A DNA stretch of 64,000 nucleotides from Lepiota brunneoincarnata (lineage: Eukaryota > Basidiomycota > Agaricomycetes > Agaricales > Agaricaceae): positions 1,612,001 to 1,676,000 of the forward strand of contig JAEBUN010000003.1 in the NCBI GenBank assembly GCA_023014365.1, given 5' to 3'. Below, one piece after another: positions 11,297 through 21,002 of this stretch (within the stretch, counting starts at the first letter, position 1; each line of letters opens with the position of its first letter). The position numbers and the translations under genes are program-made. The notes below the pieces were generated by a model. The model saw nothing but the letters and a program-made list of their open reading frames with translations, searched no databases and had not been told where the DNA came from.

Positions 11297-11692
11297 TTCA
11301 TGTCAGGACCGCTGGATCGATTTGTTCCAGGATCCTGACCATCACAGGCATGGTTTCCTCCAGCTCGCCAGGGACGACGACCGTCCCCTGCAGCCCACGT
11401 ATCTCCATGGTGGGGCCTGGATCCCGCATGCTCATTCGGTGTCAGTAATGGCCTGGATGACACGTGCTATTCTTAACCACATGCCGATAGGGGGCTATCG
11501 GAGGCGCTTTTTCCCACAGGAAGACTATTCCTGTTGCTGCAGGTTTCGGGAGGAGACCCATGAGCACGTGTTCTGGAGCTGTCCTAGGCACTCCATGGTG
11601 GGGGTCCCAGCCACGGTCGAGGCTCTCATTGCTTTCCTCGAGGCATCCCCAACTGCGTTCGCGTTTGCTGAGAGGGCTGGGCCCCCCCCCAG
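11297..11692 (+). pseudogene. LINE-A ORF2 C-terminus
   Basis: This is the last part of ORF2 of the copy that begins at 1274. It contains the conserved SCQDRWIDLFQDPDH block and the C-terminal zinc motif in the form CCCRFREETHEHVFWSC. The natural stop is lost because a 372-bp element sits at the PPPGGIG codons. Confidence 0.85.
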
Positions 11693-11697
11693 GGGGT

Positions 11698-12069
11698 TAT
11701 TGAGGGAGGAGAATAAAGGAGTGTAGGAAACACAAAAAGAGTGAGAGAATAGAGGATGATAAAAGGATATAGAGGAGAGAGTATTAGAAGAAGGAGACTC
11801 AGACACTGATACTGACACAAAAGGAGGGAATGTCCTGTTAGATTGGAGAGAAGGAAGCCTCCTTATATATGTACAGGACACAAGACAACTACCAAAAGAG
11901 GGATAAAGGAGTTACCAAAAGAAGAACAAAGGTATTACTAAAATGGGAACAAAGAGATTACCAAAAAGGGAACAAAGGGAGATAATCTAATCAAGGGAGT
12001 GGATAAGATAAGATAAGAGATGATGGGGGGGATAAGATAAGATAAGGTATAGCTGGACAAAACCTAATA
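11698..12069 (+). mobile_element. Solo-LTR-like element with TATT...AATA ends
   Basis: The 372-bp insertion lies inside the end of LINE-A ORF2 and is flanked by GGGGT on both sides (11693-11697 and 12070-12074). Its ends read TATTGAGG and CCTAATA. It contains a TATA-like stretch (CCTTATATATG near 11861) and about four degenerate 23-26-bp purine-rich repeats (11887-11993, consensus like ACCAAAAAGGGAACAAAGG). The 5-bp TSD and short inverted ends fit a solo LTR. TG...CA ends are absent, so it could instead be a small non-autonomous DNA element. Confidence 0.6.
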
Positions 12070-12450
12070 GGGGTATCAGCTAGTAGCTCTGCCTAGCACC
12101 CGGTTGGGGCTGGACTGGAGCATTGGTTATTCCCCTGCCGTCTTCGGGCAGCATGTAGGGATTTACGTGGAAATTGACCCCTAACCCCCATTAGGGGGGG
12201 GACCTCACTACAGTCTGGTTCCCGCGCTGCACGCTGGGTGGCAGCTGCCTTCCCACCTCTGTTCGTTCAGGGCAGCTTTGTCTTGGGCATGGGGAAATGC
12301 ATACCCGCATCCGCGGTCACACATTGTATGTACAGATACCCTGTAGTGTATGGCTTGGTCGTTTGTACTGTAGTATGTTGCTGCATGCAGCCTCCCTATG
12401 CAGCCTGCGTAATAAATTGGAGATTTAAAAAAAAAAAAAAAAAAAAAAAA

Positions 12451-13074
12451 GATCTTAATCTCTTGAGCCAGTTCGCCATTCTCTGAACGAACCATTATGG
12501 CCCAGTGGCTACCCCTGGACCACCTTCCTGTTACCCAGCAGCCAGTTTGTGATTGAGATCCGGTTGCCCAGATCTGCGATAGGCATGGATCCCTGTATAA
12601 CTGTCCAGGCTTACTGTTTTGCAGGGGCCGCTACCGGGATAGAAGTCACAGCGTGAGAGCTGCCCTGGAGTTTGGGTGATCCCTACTAATGTCCTGTACC
12701 TGGCTAAGCTTTACCCGCTTGAAATACAGGAGGGGGGTGGCCTGTCCTCTTGGTCAGCTTGTTTTCATGGCTATGCCCCCTCTTACCATCCCCTATCCTC
12801 TCAGTCCCTTGTGGGTGTGCCCTTGTTTTCAAGTGGGAGACTCCCTACTCGCGAGGGGGTATTTGGGGAAAGTGCACTTGCTACAGGTTTCACGAGAGCT
12901 TGGCAAGGAGCGCAGTTGTCCCACTGCGAACCTGCCCAGGACGTGCCCAGGGGGACTCCTAACCCATTTTGGCCAGCCAGGGATCTACTGACCCCAGCAA
13001 AGACCGCCCAGAATTGCCAGCTCATCAGGCAGCCAGCATACCCAGCCATTAAGCACCTTTGCCAAGGGCGCACC
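12451..13074 (-). mobile_element. X sequence, partial copy 3
   Basis: About 620 bp match X in copies 1 and 2 (for example GTGCCCAGGGGGACTCC and TTTTGGCCAGC). The left part is cut by the poly(A) end of a LINE-A. The right end passes into LINE-A RNase H sequence near 13075. X extends about 110 bp further here than in copy 1, consistent with copy 1 being 5'-truncated. Strand is given relative to X/LINE-B chimeras. No gene is recognised. Confidence 0.7.
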
Positions 13075-13269
13075 CGACTCGATGGCTTTGGCTAGACAGG
13101 CAGTGGACCGATTGGTACACTCTACCCAGGGTCATTCCTTGGTGGTCTGTCGCCTTCTCACCAGGTAGTTTGCTGGGATTTTTTTTTTTTTTTTTGAAAT
13201 CAACAATTTATGAGGTATAGGGCCCTCCCGTGAGGGAGGTAGTTTGCTGGGAGTCTGGCCTGCTCGGTC
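13075..13269 (+). pseudogene. LINE-A ORF2 scrap (RNase H region)
   Basis: Encodes DSMALARQAVDRLVHSTQGH-type sequence of the RNase H region, then FAGG. It is split by a 58-bp SINE remnant (13179-13236) and cut at 13269 by a minus-strand LINE-A. Confidence 0.75.
13179..13236 (-). mobile_element. 5'-truncated SINE remnant with LINE-B-type tail
   Basis: Poly(T), then GAAATCAACAATTTATGAGG and one side of the SINE 3' hairpin (GGGCCCTCCCGTGAGGG). The TSD AGGTAGTTTGCTGGGA lies on both sides (13163-13178 and 13237-13252). Only the last ~40 nt of the SINE plus tail were copied, which shows that this family is retroposed by target-primed reverse transcription with 5' truncation. Confidence 0.85.
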
Positions 13270-14465
13270 TTTTTTTTTTTTTTTTTTTTTTTTTAAATCT
13301 CCAATTTATTATGCAGGCCATGTAGGGAGGCTATGTGCAGCAACGTACTACAGTACAAATGACTGAGCTGTACACTACAGGATATCTGCACATACAACGC
13401 GTGACTGCGGATGCGGGCATGCATTTCCCCATGCCCAGGACAAAGCTGCCCTGAACGAACGGAGGCGGGAAGATGGCTACCACCCAGCACACGGCGCAGG
13501 AACCAAACCAGGGCAAGGTCCCCCCCCAATGGGGGTTAGGGGTCAATTCCCACATAAATTCCTATATGCCATCTGAGGACGGTGGGGGAATAACCAATAC
13601 CCTGGCCCGGACCCAGCTGGACACCAGGCAGAGCTACTAGCCGATACCCCCCAGGGGGGGCCCGGCCCTCTCAGCGAACGTGAACGTGGTCGGGAATGCT
13701 TTGAGGAAAGCAATGAGGGCCTTGACCGTAGCCAGGACCCCCGCCATAGAGTGCCTGGGGCAGCTCTGGAATATATGCTCACGGGTCTCCTCCCAAAACC
13801 CGCAGCAACAGGAATAATCTTCCTGTGGGAAGAAGCGTCTCTGATAGCTCCCTATCGGCGCATAGTTAAGAATAGCATGCATCATCCAGGCCATCAAAGA
13901 CACTGAGTGAGCATGCGGGATCCAGACCAAAGGGTCCACCGCCCGCCTGGCCGAGGCTATCGAGTCGGTGAACAAGATGAGACCGGCAGTGTCCTCAACA
14001 AAAACTGCCTTGGACACCACCAGCTGGATGGCAAAGAGCTCAGCCTCGGGAGCCATAACCTTCCCCCCTGGAAGCCAGACCGCATGAATGCAGCCCAGCC
14101 CCTGGAAAACCTGGGCGGCCGAAACCACCTGGTGGATCTGATGGGGCGGCAGACTCACATCCATCACTGCCACCAGAACCCCCAGCTTAGCCTGTGCCTG
14201 GGCGAGAACCTGGTCGAGAGCCATGACATGGGCCATGAGGGCATCCTCTGCCCCCCAGTCGTACGAGTGGAAGTGAACCCGGTCCAGGTACACATCCAAG
14301 GGACGATACCCTGGCCAAGCTTCCAGTGCAACAGCGTTGAAAGGCCCAGCGAGGGTGGCAAGATGCTGGTTAGCATCGACAACAGGCCCCTTCACCTTGA
14401 TCAACTTGTGGGGAGGGAGCCTGGCTATGGACCGGATGTGAGACTGGAGATCACCGCTGTAGCCC
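13270..14465 (-). mobile_element. LINE-A 3' end with internal deletion
   Basis: Poly(T) 13270-13294, then the 3' UTR and ORF2 C-terminus on the minus strand. An in-frame internal deletion at about 13928 joins the RNase H AVDPSV region directly to WIPHAHSVSLM, leaving a 255-codon ORF (14404-13637). The left end inserted in LINE-A plus-strand sequence; the right side is interrupted by a copia LTR at 14466. Confidence 0.85.
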
Positions 14466-14785
14466 TGTTAGGAGTGCCCTGTGACATGCCAGGATGTGCT
14501 ATGTGCACTCCTGTGGTGAGCAGTGTGCACTTGTCTCATTGTGCTTTGAACAGTCCCACGTGTTTGTTGTTGTGTTTGTGGACTTGTAGAAAGGCCTGGA
14601 TGCTTTTGGTAGCTAGTCATGTGATCTAGACATGGACTTGCACCTGTGGACGCTTTTGGGACTCCCTGTCTCTCACAGCTGTCCACAGCTTGTTCCTTTC
14701 GTTTCTAGTTGTTCCCTTCGCGTAATACACTCATTCCTTCGCTGTTAGGACTCCTTACCAGTCCCCCAATGCTCCTGCTTCAACA
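14466..14785 (+). repeat. copia 5' LTR (320 bp)
   Basis: Starts TGTTAGGAGTGCCC and ends GCTCCTGCTTCAACA, with the canonical TG...CA. It has the same length as the LTR at 50171-50490 and is a shorter version of the 369-bp solo LTRs at 25816 and 26273, which carry a 49-bp internal duplication around CTCTCACAGCTGTCCACAG. Confidence 0.9.
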
Positions 14786-14799
14786 GGTTATGGGCCCCA
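14786..14799 (+). promoter_or_regulatory. Primer-binding site, probably tRNA-iMet half-molecule
   Basis: GGTTATGGGCCCCA directly follows the LTR. Its complement resembles the anticodon arm of initiator tRNA-Met (GGGCUCAUAACC), with one mismatch or variant base. Some Ty1/copia elements, such as Drosophila copia, use a half tRNA-iMet primer. A similar site follows the LTR at 50171. The assignment is by inspection. Confidence 0.6.
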
Positions 14800-14855
14800 G
14801 GCTATAACAACTTCAAAATGCGTTTTTACCCTTTCACTCATTTCTGCCTCTCCCA

Positions 14856-16264
14856 ATGGCTTCCAGCACTCCCCATTTCGACAAATTGAACACTTCCAAC
14901 TATCCCACATGGTCTGGAGAGATGGAGGCATGGTTTTGAGCTTCTGGGCTGTGGAGAGTGGTATCTGGTTCTATGCTAAGTCCCTCACTCTCATCTCCCC
15001 CCACCAAAGAAGAATATTAGGCTAAGGAAGCTTGGGAGGCTAAAGCGGACAAGGCAGCTGGCTGGCTGTTTCTAATGGTGGAACCTGACCAAAGGATCCA
15101 TTTCAACTCGATTCAGGACGATCCTGTGAAGATGTGGAAGGCCCTAGAGCAAATACACCTCCAAAAGCATACTGGGACGCGTTTTAACGCGTATGATGAC
15201 TTATTCAGCATCAGGAAGCAAGAGGATGAGTTCCTGCAGGCTCTGATGAACAGGGTGGACAAAAATACTCGAAAAATCGCAAATCTCCGCCCCTCTGGAT
15301 TCACACTAGCCCAGCTGGATGAAGAACTGGCCTCCATGGCTCTCATTAGAGCCCTCCCTGCTGAGGAATTCTCCTCATTCACTTCTTCCCTCCTGCTCAT
15401 GGACAAACTTGACAAGGCTTCTGTGCACCAGGCCTTTGTCACAGAGGATGTTCAATGTCGTAGACGTGCTGAGGACACTGCAGGCTCCTCCCAGGCACTA
15501 GCAACACGCTCTGCACCCACTCCTTCATCCGGGAAATGCGAATTTTGTGACAAGCCTGGCCACACACTGCTCAAGTGCTACTCCTTTTTGGATGCCCAGA
15601 AGGATGCACGCGAAAACACGTCAAAATCGCGCTCTAGATGGCCCAGGAACTGTGCCAACAAGGCCCAGGACGCATCACAAGACTCCCTGCCCTCTCCTGC
15701 ATCCGAAAACATGCTCAGCACCACAGAATTTGCTGGAAATGCGAGTATAACCTCCCCCACACCTTCCCAGCTCTCCTCTGATGTTGATTGGCTTGCAGAC
15801 TCAGGGGCTACTTCTCATATGACCCCACATCGTCACTGGATGCATTCCTATGCTCCCCTTCGCATTCCTGTCCAGTTAGCTGATGATTCAGTCATTTACT
15901 CAGCTGGGGTGGGCTCTGTGGTGTTTCAGCCAGTTGTAGGGGGAAAAGCGACGAGTGCAGTGCAGTTTTCACAAGTTCTCCATGTTCCTCAGCTTTAGAG
16001 CAATCTCCTGTCTTGCCTCTACCTTACTAGGCATAAAGGCCTTAATATACACATCTCTGCTTCGTCTATGGACTTCCAGAGGGATAGGAAGACTCTGTTC
16101 TGTGCTAGGATCCGTTCTAACAACACTGCTGTGCTTGAGGGAGTCACCATTGCTTCCCAGCTCACTTCTGCAGCCTCTATCTCTCTCCCTCTTGACTTGT
16201 CACTCTGGCACAGAAGGCTCATCCACCAGAACTATGCTAATGTGAAGAAGATGATCTCTCAGCA
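14856..16264 (+). pseudogene. copia gag, protease and pre-integrase domain
   Basis: The likely start is the ATG at 14856 (MASSTPHFDKLNTSNYPTW, typical copia gag). A stop lies near 14937; the frame from 15075 to 15998 is open. It encodes a gag-polypeptide domain, a zinc knuckle CEFCDKPGHTLLKC (about 15540) and the aspartic protease motif WLADSGATSHMT (about 15790). After the TAG at 15996 the same frame continues to LWHRRLIHQNYANVKKM, the GAG_pre-integrase domain. It is cut by SINE A inside LVTGL. The stops show the element is dead. Confidence 0.9.
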
Positions 16265-16279
16265 ATTGGTGACTGGTCT

Positions 16280-17361
16280 TTTTTTTTTTTTTTTTTTTTT
16301 AAATCTCCAATTTACGAGATATAGGGCCCTCCCGTGAGGGAGGACCCTATTGCTTTGCGCTCTTGCGAGGCAAGCACCGGATAATGCACCGGACCCCGGA
16401 ATCAACTTAGACTCTAACCTGACTTAGTCAGCCAGGAGAACCGACAGAGGATTTAGTGCCCTCTAGCCAGATCGCGGGAGACTGTCCCGGCCTGCTACGG
16501 CCCACGCTTCACCAGGGAGTTCGTATAGAGCCCCGGCTACTGGGGTTCCCGTCCCCAGGCAGGTGGTTCGCTGGTGCCAACCGGCGCGGATCCCCACCTG
16601 TCCCAGGTCTCTGCCTCGCCCACAGCCAACCACGTTGCACTTCCAGAGGTCCACGGACCCCTAGCGTGGAGTTGTTTCAGCCCCAAGCCCGTGCCACACA
16701 CCGTCGTGTGGAACACCCATTTGGGGATCGAACCCAGAGCATGCCCAGATGCGGTCCCACCCAGGAGTCTGCGGTGTGGACGGCGGACCTCCCCAATCAG
16801 CAACCCCTAAGGGAAGCCGTGGGTCACCACAGAACACCCAGCGCCCCACCCTTTGCTACGGACCCAGAAACCTACTACCATGGACTAACGACCGGTACTT
16901 ACCCGGGGTATGCCAGCAGCACGCCGGACCGGGCTTTCCCAATGTGGGGGGTTGCCTGGCCCCAATCGGGACATTCGACCTGTTTTTGTTATCTTCCCCT
17001 GCTTACCGCGCCCTGTGCTTTCGCTCCCTTATCGGGCACAGCCGATCTAGTCCGATCGAGATCGATCCAGATCCGCCACTTTGGGCTCCAACGATCTCTC
17101 CCCCAGATTTACCCCAAATCGGCGATTGCAAGATGCCAAATCGGGAACTGAGATCAAGGAGACCATCGAATTTCCTCGGAGATAGTTTACCCACCCGAAG
17201 AACCGAGCACACGGTAGTATCCGATGACAACCGCGCGACCTCTCCCCACTTCACAGGTATGGAGGATGAGAGGGAATCAAACCCCCAACCTTTCCGGCAG
17301 CCGTGCGCAGCCACCTCTCCCCATCTTTAGTGATCGAAACCACTGGGCTAGAGGAGCCCCC
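16280..17361 (-). mobile_element. SINE copy A, tRNA-derived head, LINE-A-type tail
   Basis: This 1082-bp unit lies on the minus strand and is flanked by the perfect 15-bp TSD ATTGGTGACTGGTCT (16265-16279 and 17362-17376). The 5' end (at 17361) is tRNA-like with box A TAGCCCAGTGG and box B close to GGTTCGATTCC (here GGTTTGATTCC). The 3' end has a 12-bp hairpin (TAGGGTCCTCCC/GGGAGGGCCCTA), then GTAAATTGGAGATTT and poly(A), the LINE-A terminal motif. Splitting it out restores the copia reading frame. No protein-coding gene is supported in the body. Confidence 0.9.
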
Positions 17362-17606
17362 ATTGGTGACTGGTCTCACTCTCACCTCTCAGACACCTCC
17401 CGATCCTGTTTGTGAACCTTGCTTGGCTGGCAAGATGCACGCTCCCTCATTTCCTCCCTCAACCAATCATACACGTGCACCACTTGACCTTGTGCACTCA
17501 GATCTTCATGGACCACTCCCTGTACCTACCAATCAAGGTTACAAGTACTGGATCACGTTCATTGACGACTCAACATGATTCTGAGCAGCTTACTTCCTAA
17601 AGAAGA
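17362..17606 (+). pseudogene. copia integrase, zinc-binding end and start of catalytic core
   Basis: Continues from 16264 after SINE A: CEPCLAGKMHAPSF completes the pre-integrase zinc motif, then LDLVHSDLHGPLPV and YKYWITFIDDST of the rve core follow, including the first catalytic D in HSDLHGP. Two in-frame stops (TGA, TGA) follow DDST just before the SINE B insertion. The frame resumes at 18698. Confidence 0.88.
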
Positions 17607-18684
17607 GGGGGCCCCTCTAGCCCAGTGGTTTCGATCACTAAAGATGGGGAGAGGTGGCTGCGCATGGCTGCCGGAAAGGTTGGGGGTTCGATTCCCTCTC
17701 ATCCTCCATACCTGTGAAGTGGAGAGAGGTTGCGTGGTTGTCATCGGATACTGCCATGTGCTCGGTTCTTCGGGTGGGTAAACTATCTCCGAGGAAATTC
17801 GATGGTCTCCTTGATCTCAGTTCTCGATTTGGCGACTGGCAATCGCCGATCTGGGGTAAATCTGGGGGAGAGATCGTTGGAGCCCAAAGTGGCGGATCTG
17901 GATCGATCTTGATCGGACTAGATTGGCTGTGCCCAATAAGGGAGCAAAAGCACAGGGTGTGGTAAGCAGGGGAATTCTAACAAAAACAGATTGAACGTCC
18001 CGATAAGGGGCCAGGTAACCCCCCACATGGGAATGCTTGGTCCGGGTGCCGCCGGCTTAAGCCAAGTAAGTACCGGTCGTTAGTCTATGGTAGTAGGTAT
18101 CTGGTCGGGTGGCAAAGGGTGGGACACTGGGGCTTTGGGGTTACCCACAGCTTCTCCCATAGGGGCTGCCGATTGGGGAGGTCCGTCGCCTGGACCTTGG
18201 AGCTCTGGGTGAGTCCACATCTGGGCATGCCCTGGGTTTAGATCCCCTGTGGGTGTTCCGTCCAAAGTGGGTGGCGCAGGCTTAGGGTGCTGAAACAACT
18301 CCACGCCACTGGTCCACGGACCTCTGGAAGTGCAACGTGGTTGGCTGTGGGCAAGGCAGAGACCTGGGACAGGTGGGGATTTGCGCCGGTTGGCATTAGC
18401 GAACCACCTACCCAGGAACGGGAAGCCCAGTAACCGGGGCTCTATACTAACTCCCTGGCGAAGCGTGAGCTGTAGCGGGCTGGGACAGTCTCCTACAACC
18501 CGGCTCGAGTGCACTAAATCCTCTGTCGGTTCTCCTGACTGACTAAGCCAGGTTAGAGTCTAAGTTGATTCCGGGGTCCGGTGCATCCGGTGCTTGCCTC
18601 GCAAGAGCGCATAGCAATAGGGTCCTCCCTCACGGGAGGGCCCTATACCTCATAAATTGTTGATTTCAAAAAAAAAAAAAAAAA
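17607..18684 (+). mobile_element. SINE copy B, tRNA-derived head, LINE-B-type tail
   Basis: This 1078-bp unit is flanked by TTCCTAAAGAAGA (17594-17606 and 18685-18697). It has the same body as copy A, with more differences, and a full match to both Pol III boxes. The 3' hairpin at 18618-18645 is conserved, but the terminal sequence is CATAAATTGTTGATTTC-poly(A), the LINE-B motif. It inserted in the copia integrase in the opposite orientation to copy A, only about 250 bp away. Confidence 0.9.
17618..17695 (+). promoter_or_regulatory. Internal Pol III promoter of SINE B
   Basis: Box A TAGCCCAGTGG at 17618-17628 and box B GGTTCGATTCC at 17685-17695, 56 bp apart. Both match the tRNA consensus (TRGCNNAGTGG, GGTTCGANTCC) exactly. 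The first ~100 bp therefore derive from a tRNA gene. I could not assign the amino-acid identity. Confidence 0.85.
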
Positions 18685-18697
18685 TTCCTAAAGAAGA

Positions 18698-18855
18698 AAT
18701 CAGAGGCATTTGATGCATTTCGCACTTTCAAGTCTTGGGCAGAGAACCAGCTCTCCCGCAAGATTCGTGCACTTCAGGATGATAAAGGGGGTGAATACAT
18801 GTCTAATGCCTTCATCAAATTCACCACTGACTGTGGGATTGAGCGGAGACAATCA
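18698..18855 (+). pseudogene. copia integrase core, continued
   Basis: Encodes AFRTFKSWAENQLSRKI, ALQDDKGGEYMSNAF and DCGIERR. This is the part of the rve domain with the second acidic residue and the conserved GGEY. The third catalytic residue would lie just downstream, where LINE-B begins. Confidence 0.85.
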
Positions 18856-18971
18856 CTTCTTAATCTGGTACCACCACCAGTAACGTGCACAGCCACATCC
18901 ACTTCCTCGCTCATCGTCTTGTACTGCGCACCCCCACTGTTGGATTCGACCAGTGGTACTTTCAACCGAAC

Positions 18972-21002
18972 ATGTCCTCCTCGGCCTCACAACAGGCAGC
19001 ACGAGGAGGGGCGGATCGCAGCGGGTCCTGCGGCTCAGGCCGTGGCCCCCCCCCTACCCCCTCCACCGACCCATTGGACGTCCTATCCCCCGGCTCCCCG
19101 AGGAGCCCTCTTCAAGAGCCCGCTGGCCGCTACGGTACAGCGGCAAGCATGCATGCTGCGGTTTCCCCACCTCATGGGATGGCCGTCGACCCGGTGGAGA
19201 CGCCGAGGCAGGCTTGACCTGTCTCCCACCTCTCTGCGTTTTCTAACGACTCGCAGTCGTCCTCCAAGCGGCCGTGGCATAACTCCAGCGAGGGGGGTCG
19301 TCCCCTCTTTGCCCCACCTACGATATCCCCCCTGCGGGTTGACTTGGACGCCACCCCAAGCAGCGACAGTCAGGCTGATCACCTACAGGCGATAGCGGAG
19401 TCATTCGATCAGGCAACGGAATACTTGGTGAAGCACACCAAGGTCCTCATGATGGGCCCCTCTTGGGAGAGGGCCTGGCACGCTTTTGATGGTCTCCTGC
19501 AGCGCACCAGGCGCTGCGGGTTCCTAGACTATGGGCTGAAGTGCGAGAGGGGCGATGAGTCCACCCTCCGTCAGTCCATCATTGACGGGATGCGCCCCTT
19601 TGGGAGGGACATCTCGGACGTCCCTGAGGTAGTAGGGCCTCCCAGCAGGGTAAAGCCTGTTGGAGCTGCCCCACCCTCCCGACCGGCCATTATGCTGGCT
19701 CCCATGGATACAGCCCCTGATGCCAGAGCCTCCTCAGCTGCGCCGTCTGGAGGGGCTAAGTCCTCCAACTCCAAGGGTAAGGGCAAGGCCCCCCCCCTCC
19801 CCCTGCACCGCCGCCCAACCCTAGAGGTCCGGGCCCGTCGCAAGCAGGCACGTCTTACGCAAGGTCGGCGATCCCGCTGCCGCCACCTAAGGTGAACCTC
19901 TCCACCAAGCCCAGGGGCGTGAAACCCTCCTTCGCTCAGGTGGCCACCGCCCCCCTGGTCTCAAGGGATAGTGATACGAAGGTTGCGGAGGCCATTGCCG
20001 CCATGGCAAGGGCCTTCCCACACCTCTCCCCTGCGGATATCCTCCACACTGTTGGTAGGGGATCCCCCACTCCATCGTCTGGGAGGCCTCATAAGAGGCC
20101 TTGCAACACTACCGCTGGCCCCACTAGGCGCCAGATCATCATCCTGTTCATGGGTCCTAGGCCCCCGATCAAGGATTTATCTCAGGTCGTTGCGGGGGCT
20201 AATTGTGCCCTCTTCAATGCGAGGTCCTCCCTCAACATCACGCGTCTCTCTCGCAACCGACCCAGTTGTGTCCACTGCGGATCTTAACGTGATCCAAGAC
20301 TGGGCCTCCCGGTTCTTCCCAGCGGGATCGCAGCCTACGGCCATGGTCCCCTCCTCTAAGTCCTTCATGAAAGTGTTGGACGTCCCCTTCTTTGCCCCTG
20401 ACAGGTCACGCATTACCAGTCAGTGGATCGAGAACATCATGCGGCAGTCGTCGCATCGAGGTTTCCTTAACCGCCAGGGCCCCCCCAGGGTCAGGAGGAA
20501 CTCTGACAAATCAGACACTGTGACTGTCTGGTTCGAGATATGGGACTTGCAGACCGGGTCCACCTCCAAGTCGATGATCGGAAGGTCGTTGGCCATTGGG
20601 CCCCATGCTTGCCCTATGAGTGCGGCATCCCAGCGGGTTGGGACGTCCCTCTGCCGCCATTGCTGGCGGTGGGGGCACCCAACTAATGTCTGCAGAGCGC
20701 GATTCCCAACCTGCCCTATTTGCTCTGAGCCCCACAGCAAGGAGAATCATCGGTCGATGGCAGGGTGCTGCAAGGCCCACCCCAACGTGAACCCACCAGT
20801 CGCCAGGACTGCTGAGGGCACGGAGTGCCCTCACCAGCCCCGTTGTAGGAACTGTGGCAGCCCCCATGCCACCCATGACAAGAAATGCCCTTTCTGGCGC
20901 AAGCGTTTTGAAGATGGTTGGGCCAAGAAACGCTATCAGGAGGTATGCGGTTCCCCTACCGCCCCCAAGGTCTCGCTAACTCAGCCTAGGAGTAATGCCT
21001 AG
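18972..21002 (+). pseudogene. LINE-B ORF1 (gag-like, CCHC zinc knuckles), frameshifted
   Basis: The start MSSSASQQAARGG at 18972 lies about 115 bp after the element 5' end. The reading frame shifts near 19220, 19880 and 20280, so the protein is broken into four pieces. The last piece (to 21002) holds SFMKVLDVPFF, VTVWFEIWDLQTG, and three Cys/His clusters: CRHCWRWGHPTNVC, CPICSEPHSKENH and CRNCGSPHATHDKKC. The order matches LINE-A ORF1 with low sequence identity. Confidence 0.85.
20995..21002 (+). promoter_or_regulatory. ORF1 stop / ORF2 start overlap (ATGCCTAG)
   Basis: The ORF2 ATG (20995) precedes the ORF1 TAG (21000-21002) in another frame, an 8-nt overlap. LINE-A has the shorter ATGA overlap. 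Coupled re-initiation is a plausible way to translate ORF2. Confidence 0.65.

Larger units (their letters stand above)
1274..12450 (+). mobile_element. LINE-A copy carrying three nested insertions
   Basis: This is one LINE-A copy, 5'-truncated within ORF1, read through interruptions: 1274-3872, 7682-9277, 11297-11697 and 12070-12450. It ends in the 3' UTR, the motif AATAAATTGGAGATTT and poly(A) at 12427-12450. The insertions are a pogo/Fot1 element (3873-7681, TA duplicated), an X/LINE-B chimera (9278-11296, 14-bp TSD) and a solo-LTR-like element (11698-12069, 5-bp TSD). Removing these three restores the order ORF1, ORF2, 3' UTR. LINE-A is a Tad1/I-group-like non-LTR retrotransposon, judged from its domain order. 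Confidence 0.9.
14786..18855 (+). mobile_element. Ty1/copia internal region, split by two SINEs
   Basis: Read through the SINEs at 16280-17361 and 17607-18684, this is a gag-pol region covering gag, protease, the pre-integrase domain and the first half of the integrase. It then stops at a LINE-B 5' end near 18856. RT, RNase H and the 3' LTR are absent from the window. The left flank AGCCC of the LTR belongs to a minus-strand LINE-A target. Confidence 0.9.

Noticed and set aside
10998..11300. A ~100-codon plus-strand frame conserved in three X copies (10998, 12689, 31593)
   Set aside because: The opposite strand is also open, the sequence matches no family I know, and the differences between copies do not favour synonymous sites in either frame. 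Not called as a gene.
16456..17330. Frames of 190-230 codons inside SINEs A and C
   Set aside because: They are in opposite orientations and differing frames, composition is tRNA/SINE-like, and the divergent SINE B does not keep them. Treated as noncoding.
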